Below, piece by piece: positions 57,454 to 64,000 of a stretch of 64,000 bases of DNA. The notes below the pieces were generated by a model that was not told the origin of the DNA, did not search any database, and saw nothing but the letters and a program-made list of their open reading frames with translations. This stretch comes from Galerina marginata. Lineage: Eukaryota > Basidiomycota > Agaricomycetes > Agaricales > Galerinaceae. The position numbers were made by a program, and so were the translations under genes. Numbering within the stretch: the stretch's first letter is position 1; each line of letters begins with the position of its first letter. The stretch covers positions 2,480,001 through 2,544,000 of the forward strand of contig JAECYW010000002.1 in assembly GCA_023014335.1 (NCBI GenBank), given 5' to 3'.

Positions 57454-59200
57454 TTACGTCCAACCGCCGTCGCCTGCAAGGAACCGACAGCGTAGGATTC
57501 GTTCAAAGGTCGGTCGCGCACTCACATCTACCTGGAGACTGCCACGGACGAGTGCCGCTGCATCGCCCAATGCCCCTCCGCCATCTGTCTCTTCGCCCTC
57601 TTTTTCTTTTCCCTCGGCGCATCTTTCATCCAACGATATTGCCGCGTTTGCAAAGGGCGACTCCAGTCCCTCTTGCGCCTCTGCCGCGGTCATAAATGGG
57701 CACTCCCCGACAAGTAGCACATACGCGACTACTCCAAATGCCCAGACGTCCTGTTCTTTGCCGTAGTATCGCTCACCCCGTAGAATTTCTGGCCCCGCAG
57801 TAGTCCAGTCTGCATGCTCCAGAGTCAGCGTGGAGAGCACAGACACCAGGAAAGCGACTCACGTTCCGCTGAACGTGTCCCATCCGTTCTTTTTCACCAA
57901 GCCTGAGCTCCCAAAGTCTATCAATATACACTTGCCGTTAGGGCCAAGAACTACATTCTCGTCTTTGATATCGCGATGGACTAGCAATGCTAATTGAGAG
58001 CACGACCATCATAACAGAACAAAGTATTCACCGATTCCATGGGAGTGAAGAAAGCAGACAGCATCTGCGATTTGACCTAAATAGCTCCGGATAAGGTCTG
58101 GAGGTAGGCCATGCGGATATGTTTCAACCAAGTCAAAGAGGTCGGAGGGGGGAGATGGTGAATTAGGTAGCCGTTCTGGGGTCGTTGATGGGAGAATGAG
58201 GTAGTAATAATGGTTGTCTTCGAAAAAGTCAAGGAGAGGGCAAATATTGGGATGGCCTTTCACCGTTTGTCCCGCCTTCCAGTCATCGTGTTCACCGTCC
58301 TGGCTGCTTGATCTTTTAAAGCGAGATGGGTCCCATGGTCGACGAGGGGGCAACACGTACGATGTATTGGAAATGGCGGACATGACGTAGATTTCGATAG
58401 GGATAGTACCATGTTTGGGGTGTTTTTTCCAGCAGTCCGCAAGAATGCGCGACTTGATAACTTGTTTGATAACCAAGGGGGGCTATACAAGATATACGAT
58501 AAAACATGTCCCAGAAGAGGACAGATGACGGTCTACTTACACCGAGGGAGTCACCGGAGAGCAACTCTCGACCTCGTTTAACAAGGCCATATGCGCCACG
58601 ACCTATTTCTCCCTCGATCAGATATTCAGATATGTTCCGTCCTCCCAGAAAAGACTGCTGGTCGGAGGGCGAAGGCGCCCTAGTGCTTGTGTTGCTGAGC
58701 ATACTGCCCGAGCTTGGAGTGCGCTTTAGATTTTGAGAGAGCATCGGAGGCGGTGACGGGGGCTCGATAGGGGCGATGCTGACACGGCCAGCAATGAGGG
58801 AGACCCGTTGCTGAGACGATCTCCGGCGCGGTCGAGGAGACGAGGGAGAGCGAGCGAGCGGGGGGATGGAGGGCGTCGTGGTGAAGGTGGTGTGGATAGC
58901 TTTTGGCGATGAAGACGTCATGACGAGGCTGATGAGAGGAGACTGATCCTGAAATGAGTGGTAATGTTTGCGCCCATGTGCAGCAAGGGGGTCGGGCTCC
59001 GGCTCCGTCTTGGTTTCCTCCTGCACTTCCACCAGCGTCTCCTGCGGTTTCCCTTTGTCTTCCCAGTCGAAACCACGCCCAATGGAAGTCACTCCCCAGC
59101 TGCCGACGCTCGCTGTCCTGTACAGTCTCGGTTGTGCATGCGGTGTGGCAATCCAGTCGTCATCATCAAAGGTAATTCCTACAGCGGACGCCGACAGCAT
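57454..59200 (-). CDS. PAS-kinase-type serine/threonine kinase
   Basis: ATG 59198-59200. The first 230 residues are disordered and Ser/Pro-rich (LSASAVGITFDDDDWIATPH, SPSSPRPRRRSSQQRVSLIA) with no recognisable PAS domain. Kinase domain: EYLIEGEIGRGAYGLVKRGR (P-loop), PLVIKQVIKSRILADCWKKH (VAIK-like Lys), GHPNICPLLDFFEDNHYYYL, GLPPDLIRSYLGQIADAVCF, HRDIKDENVVLGPNGKCILI (HRD), DFGSSGLVKKNGWDTFSGT, GPEILRGERYYGKEQDVWAF (APE-like) and GVVAYVLLVGECPF. The catalytic domain resembles PSK1/PAS kinase, which tunes sugar storage and translation in yeast. One +1 break at 57796-57803 (GTLDY|AGPEIL). Confidence 0.83.
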
Positions 59201-59809
59201 ATATTAGGCAAAGGCGATCTAGTAGACTCACTGTTCTTGACAGATGAGTGGAGGAGGAGGGCGTTTATTATGTGGCGGGGCTCGCCATCTTCTCGACCAA
59301 GGACGGGTCTCAGGTCACACAGGACCCCGTGCTATGTTTCTCCAGCCGCACGTGCGTTCGTCGATACTCTTCTGAACGATGCAGAGACGTGTCCCACCGT
59401 TGACTTTTTTATTGCTAGTCTCTTTTCCGTATCGTAGAAATCACAAAAGCTTTCGGTTACCTTCAGATTTGAAATTGCAAGTCAGGACCAGAGGTCATGT
59501 TAGCACGACCAGACTTAGCGGTGTTTGGGGGTCGCTTACGTGATCATTTCTGTTCCACCTCTCCAAAGTTAGCCATCGTCAACGCCGTCTCCCTCAAGCC
59601 CTACAACTTGTGAGTACGCCCTCATCCTCGCTCAGCTGCGTCTCCAGGTGGTTTCAGGGTGCTACTCAGTGCATATCATACAAGCATAATGGCTTGACTG
59701 GAACATTTGGGCTGGATGGCTTTCTGTTGGGACGGATGACGCTTTTGCCTTGTTGACACTCCGCCTTCAAATTTCGTTCTAACTCTTTCGTTCTTTGTTC
59801 CAGTTCGCC
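59201..59809. promoter_or_regulatory. Kinase/eL32 divergent region with 5' UTR intron of eL32
   Basis: Between divergent starts. A donor GTGAGTACG at 59610 and acceptor TTGTTCCAG ending at 59803, seven bases before the eL32 ATG, mark a probable 194 bp leader intron, a common feature of fungal ribosomal protein genes. Confidence 0.55.
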
Positions 59810-60393
59810 ATGGCCATCAAAATCGTCAAGAAGCGCACCAACAAATTCAAGTCCGTTCCTCTGCTTCAAGTTTAATTATCCCCTCTAACTTGTATCAGGC
59901 GCCATCAGTCGGACCGCTACCACGGCGTGAAGGAGTCATGGAGGAAGCCCAAGGGTATCGATAACAGGGTCAGACGTCGCTTCAAGGGCCAAACACCTAT
60001 GCCCAAGGTACGTTCTCCGGTTTCTTTTGAATTGCATGATAATAACAGGATTTCCAGATTGGATACGGAAGCAACAAAAAGGTTTGCATTCACAGATTCA
60101 CTCTAGTTTAATCGACAACATATTCTCCTTAGACACGCCATCTGCTCCCCAATGGCCTCAAGAAATTCCTTGTGAACAACGTCCGAGAGGTCGACCTCCT
60201 CTTGATGCACAACAAAACCTTTGCTGCTGAGATCGCCCACAGCGTCAGCAGCCGAAACCGCACCACCATCCTCGAGCGGTGAGTTTTGTGACTGACGACC
60301 TTTCACGCACTTCCATACTCACACCCCGGTAGGGCCAAGGCTTTGGGCATCAAAGTCACGAACCCCGAGGCTCGTCTGCGGTCAGAGGAGTAG
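59810..60393 (+). CDS. RPL32: 60S ribosomal protein eL32
   Basis: ATG 59810: [120 protein letters not shown] and RLRSEE. Full length for eL32 (about 131 residues), four coding introns, including one after SNKK. Clean frame. Confidence 0.97.
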
Positions 60394-60697
60394 ATTTTCA
60401 GTCCATACTTTCCAACACCTTTCATCATGTAATATCACGTATGCTGTCTCTATGCACATGCGCCATGCCACTGTGATTGCGATCCTCATCTTTATCTTCG
60501 CCGTCGATGTATGCGTGAGCTCAAATGTTTGCCTGTATTGTCCTTGAGGGTTGTCACATTGTCATCCAAATAACGATTAGATACGAGATCTGTTTGATGG
60601 GACCCCTATTCCATTCTGCACCCTACTCTGTTGACAAGGATGCAAGTTCTCTTCATCATATATGAAGTCCCTTCTAATTTGGTTCTCGGACACACAG
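60394..60697. other. Spacer with the unresolved first exon of MEMO1
   Basis: 304 bp. The MEMO1 start must lie here, since its first conserved exon begins after an acceptor (ACACAG) at 60697. ATG candidates at about 60597 and 60642 do not give a clean donor in phase. Confidence 0.4.
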
Positions 60698-61982
60698 GAG
60701 CTCAAGATCCGCCTCTCATGCTGGGTCGTGGTACAATGCTGAGGGTCTGTTCCACCCTCGGTTACCACTACGTCGACTGACGATGATAAAGAAAATGTCC
60801 TCGACGCTGAGCTGAAACAATGGCTCGAGAAAGTTGGCGAGACCGGGGAAACTTATCCTATCAAGGGTTGCAAGGCAATCATAGCTCCGTCAGTCAGGCA
60901 TTCAATGTTTTTCGGACTGGAATGAACATTGATAATCATTCAACGATATCAGTCATGCAGGATATTCGTACTCGGGGCCTGCAGCTGCTTGGGCATACAA
61001 GAGCATCGACACCTCCTCCATGTTTGTCCATCTTCTTGGTGATCCGGCCTAATGCTCACAATGGCAGCACAGTAAGAGAGTTTTCATTCTCGGTCCTTCG
61101 CATCATTTCTACCTCGAAGGATGTGCATTGTCGAAATGCAAAGAATACCAGACGCCAATCGGTAAATTGGCATTGGACCTGAACAGTACGTTCCAACTAC
61201 TCGTGATCATTCAGCCGTATTTATAACCATGTAATCTAGCCATCAAGGAGCTGAAGGCCACAGGAAAGTTCGAATCAATGGAATTGCAGGCCGATGAAGA
61301 TGAGCATAGCATAGAAATGCATCTGCCATATGTCCGCAAGATCTTCGAAGGGTAACGCGATACTTAGCCTCAGGCTTACCATTGACTGTGTACTTTTAGG
61401 AAAGATATTCAAATCGTCCCCATTGTCGTCGGTGCCATCTCAGAGGACGTGGAAGCAAGCTTCGGCTCTATCCTAGCCCCATACCTGGCTAGCGAGGACA
61501 CATTCTTTGTCATTTCAAGTGACTTCTGCCATTGGTCCGTGGTATAACAGTATTCCTGTTTTCTTCGCCTAATTAAATAGCAAATATCCAGGGGAACCAG
61601 ATTCTCTTACACTTATTATTATCCAGAACCGGCGCCGAGTGACACTCCAGGTATACGCCTTTCTCGGAACACGGGTCCCTCATCCTCCCACCCGATCCAT
61701 GAGTCTATCAGCCGGCTGGACCACGAAGCCATGGACATTCTCACCCTGCCGCCATCGACGGCTGCAGACGCCCATAACCAATTCGCGAAATACCTCGCAC
61801 GGACAAAGAACACGATATGCGGCCGTCATCCCATCGGAGTACTTTTTGGCGCGCTGTCTGCATTGGAGCGGGATAAGGCTATCAAGCCGATGCTCAAGTG
61901 GGTTCGATATGAACAAAGCAGCCATTGTCATTCTATTCGAGACTCCAGCGTTAGCTATGCTAGCGCCTATATTCGATTCTAA
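60698..61982 (+). CDS. MEMO1: MEMO1/Mho1 family protein (5' exon unresolved)
   Basis: Conserved cytosolic protein of the dioxygenase-like MEMO fold, linked to redox and copper handling and cell motility. Blocks seen: [136 protein letters not shown] and [16 protein letters not shown]. The conserved His in HAGS, HAGY and SHH, the Asp and Cys in SSDFCHW are all present. Eight or so introns, clean frame, stop 61980-61982. The N-terminal 10-15 residues are not placed. Confidence 0.88.
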
Positions 61983-62287
61983 TGAGACGGATCTATGTAT
62001 AGCTAAAGGCATCTACCGTTGGGAAATGTATGTATGTAAGTATCATCTAGAGAACGATTGTAGGGCACACCGAACGAACTGTAACTGTATGAATCTACCA
62101 ATGAAAGCATCGGAAAAATCTAAGCTCTTGCGGGGAATTGTAAATTGTTGGACCAAGGGTGCCGATCGGTTAGAGGTTGCTAATCAATTGCCTTTGAAGC
62201 CCGATTGGAGCATCTTCCTCGTACTCCGATCCGGGAACGCCTGGGTCTTCCACGACCTAAATAACTTCATAAGTAAGATGGCACATA
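61983..62287. other. Convergent 3' spacer, MEMO1 / phosphatase
   Basis: About 305 bp. An open frame crosses it from the MEMO1 region but carries no motif. Nothing else seen. Confidence 0.4.
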
Positions 62288-63372
62288 TCAGGCGTTGAAT
62301 ATCCCACCCACCCTTCCTTTCTCGACTTCGACGTCCTCGAATCCCCATTCTCTAGAAGAGCCGCCTTTTAGATGCTCCCCACTGACCACCGAAATAGGCT
62401 TCCACCCTCCGATGATCTGTTTCTCGTCTACGCCCTCTGCCGGAGTCCTCCTATGCAGCTCAGTCAAAGAGCAGCATCCGACCTTCATGTGCATATGCCT
62501 GTCTCCGACGAAACTGCGCACAAGTGCAATAGTAGTCGCCGCGTGGGTGACAAGGAGGAGCCGTTGGCGACGCTCTAATGGCAGTCTGTGCTCAAGGGCG
62601 GGCACGAACGCGGTCGTGAAGGTGTCGATGCGCTCGTGCAGTTCGTCGAGGGCTTCTCCCCTGCGCGTCGGGTAGTAAAGGCTGGTCCAGCTCGGATCAA
62701 CCTCTGGGAAGTACTTTTGAAGAGACTCGGTAGGTCCGGGGCGCGGATGCAGGCCTGTGCCGGGAGCGACTGGGGAGTACCACTCTGCGATGCCTGGTTT
62801 CGGACCTGTCAGCGAAGTTTATAGGGGTTTGCGGTATATTGGCTGACCGTGGTCGACATAGATGGGTATTCCGAGTGCTTTGGCCAATGGGCTTGAAGTT
62901 TGAAGACACCGATCTGGGTCCGAAGAGCCACGCTTCAGAGATTGTATTCAAAAAAAGACGAAAAGAGACTAACAGTATGGAGAGGAGAAGATCGCGGTTG
63001 GACGTTCGTCTTCTGGGAAGGACAAGAAGTACTGGCATAATTCCTCCGCTTGGGTCTAGATTCCCCGAGAAAGGTGAAGATGCGTCACAGAACAGATCAG
63101 GTTTAATGTGATGCGGACAATGCACGTAGACCCACTTCTCCATATGCAGTCAACGGTGGGTCTCTAGGAAGACCGGTCGGGCTGGTCCTGGGATGCAGAA
63201 TCAGATAGAGGCCAAAACACGAGGGAGTAGGTGCGGCTACACACCATACAGAATTGATCCAATTCAGTCTAAAGCCTGTCGTTCGCGATGGATCAGTTCC
63301 ATTCTCGGTGACGGTCAAAGGCAGAGATGAACGTCACTAACCGTGCCGAGCAATATAAATCCTTTCAGTCAT
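62288..63372 (-). CDS. Histidine phosphatase (phosphoglycerate mutase-like) superfamily protein
   Basis: ATG 63370-63372: MTERIYIARHGFRLNWINSV, with the catalytic RHG. After introns: PTGLPRDPPLTAYGE, TQAEELCQYFLSFPEDERPT, AIFSSPYxRCLQTS, PLAKALGIPIYVDHG, EWYSPVAPGTGLHPRPGP, YYPTRRGEALDELHERIDTF and LLLVTHAATTIALVRSFVGD, the second catalytic His (THAA). C-terminus: CSLTELHRRTPAEG and GIFNA. The layout resembles the phosphatase domain found in fungal TFIIIC tau55-type proteins, but no further domain is seen. Four introns. The intron near 62905-62985 is plausible but not certain. Confidence 0.8.
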
Positions 63373-64000
63373 GCTAATATCAAAGTTGCGCTGATTGCGG
63401 GGTGGAAGAGAAAGAAAGCAAGAAATGGGCTATTTACAATTCTTTTACACGTGGGGGAAGCGTTTTTTTCATCTCGCTACGCTCAAGAGCGCTGGGGCGG
63501 ATCTTGTTAATGTCCAAGAGGCCAGGAGGTCATGGGTGATCGAATTCCATAATGGCAGGTTGTTATATTGTTGTATTTTGTCTTTTTTCTTGATCATGCA
63601 GGTGTAAAAACGATCTTGATGAGAAAAGCATTGCAAAGACGTACATCTGTAGTCACTGCGTTTTCTCAAAATTATCTACCCCAGGATATTGACCTGTATA
63701 TAGCACTTTCCCAAGATATCCCGGGTTACGGATATTTCACGTATCTAGCCCTAGACATGTTCAACATTGTTGCACGCTCCCCACTTGTCCATGGCAGAGA
63801 TGCCCCGCATATCCCTACTTATCCGTGGCTTCCTTCTCTAGATATTCTCATGTAGCCATGTATTGTTTCTACGATATCCCACATGAGATAATTCGGGTCC
63901 ACATGCCCGGAAATTCGGGATATCCAGGCCGTTAGAAATGGACCCCAGAACTGACGCCTTTTCCGCAAGTGTGACAGATTTGAAGGGACAAATACCGGTC
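63373..64000. repeat. Gene-free window end with GATATCCC inverted repeats
   Basis: About 630 bp without a convincing gene. GATATCCC at 63873-63880 and GGGATATC at 63917-63924 face each other; between them ATTCGGG and CCCGGAAATT can pair too. A further copy, GATATCCCGGG, starts at 63715. Could be the edge of a decayed element that continues beyond the window. Confidence 0.4.

Overview
The window is nuclear DNA of a filamentous basidiomycete, most likely a mushroom-forming Agaricomycete. The evidence is about 37 densely packed protein genes (one per 1.7 kb) on both strands, almost all split by many 45-60 bp GT-AG introns, and gene families typical of that group (GH5 mannanase, small double-psi beta-barrel secreted protein, Pil1, SSH4 with a PPxY motif, PAS-kinase-type kinase). 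There are no operons, rRNA genes, CRISPR arrays or intact mobile elements, and I found no convincing tRNA.

Layout. 1-18 kb: partial secreted GH5 mannanase (-), IPI1 (+), secreted DPBB protein (-), eIF3h (-), CDF metal transporter (+), Mediator subunit 5 (-), then a divergent pair of unnamed genes that I recognise as diverged paralogs, and an SPF30-type Tudor splicing factor (-). 18-34 kb: RIO2 (-), histone acetyltransferase NAA40 (+), complex I ESSS subunit (+), glycine cleavage H protein (-), mitochondrial EF-Tu (-), PEX14 (+), a 1.3 kb gene-poor stretch with a repeated heptamer, a GRIP-type golgin (+), eisosome protein PIL1 (-). 34-47 kb: eIF4E (-), MTM1-type carrier (+), VAM7 (-), a membrane-anchored methyltransferase (+), a DUF7053-like gene (-), SNF4 (-), SSH4 (+), an unknown single-pass membrane protein (-), aspartyl-tRNA synthetase (-). 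47-64 kb: aspartate aminotransferase (+), a disordered unknown protein (+), ELP5 (-), a membrane GNAT (-), a dienelactone hydrolase (+), TEF1 (-), a PAS-kinase-type kinase (-), eL32 (+), MEMO1 (+), a histidine phosphatase (-).

Functionally this is mostly housekeeping: about ten genes serve ribosome assembly or translation (IPI1, RIO2, eIF3h, eIF4E, TUF1, TEF1, AspRS, eL32, ELP5, NAA40), with a mitochondrial set (TUF1, ESSS, H protein, AAT, MTM1) and a trafficking or nutrient set (golgin, VAM7, PIL1, SNF4, SSH4).

Two things stand out. First, the divergent pair at 14.1-16.7 kb shares exactly a 52-codon block and a 23-codon exon with identical intron phases, which points to an old inverted duplication of an undescribed, possibly bZIP-derived, family. 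Second, at least 29 single-base frame breaks interrupt otherwise well conserved genes (27 net +1, 2 net -1), including TEF1. Most look like one-base overcalls in short homopolymers, so consensus errors are more likely than pseudogenes, and the spans below are given across them.
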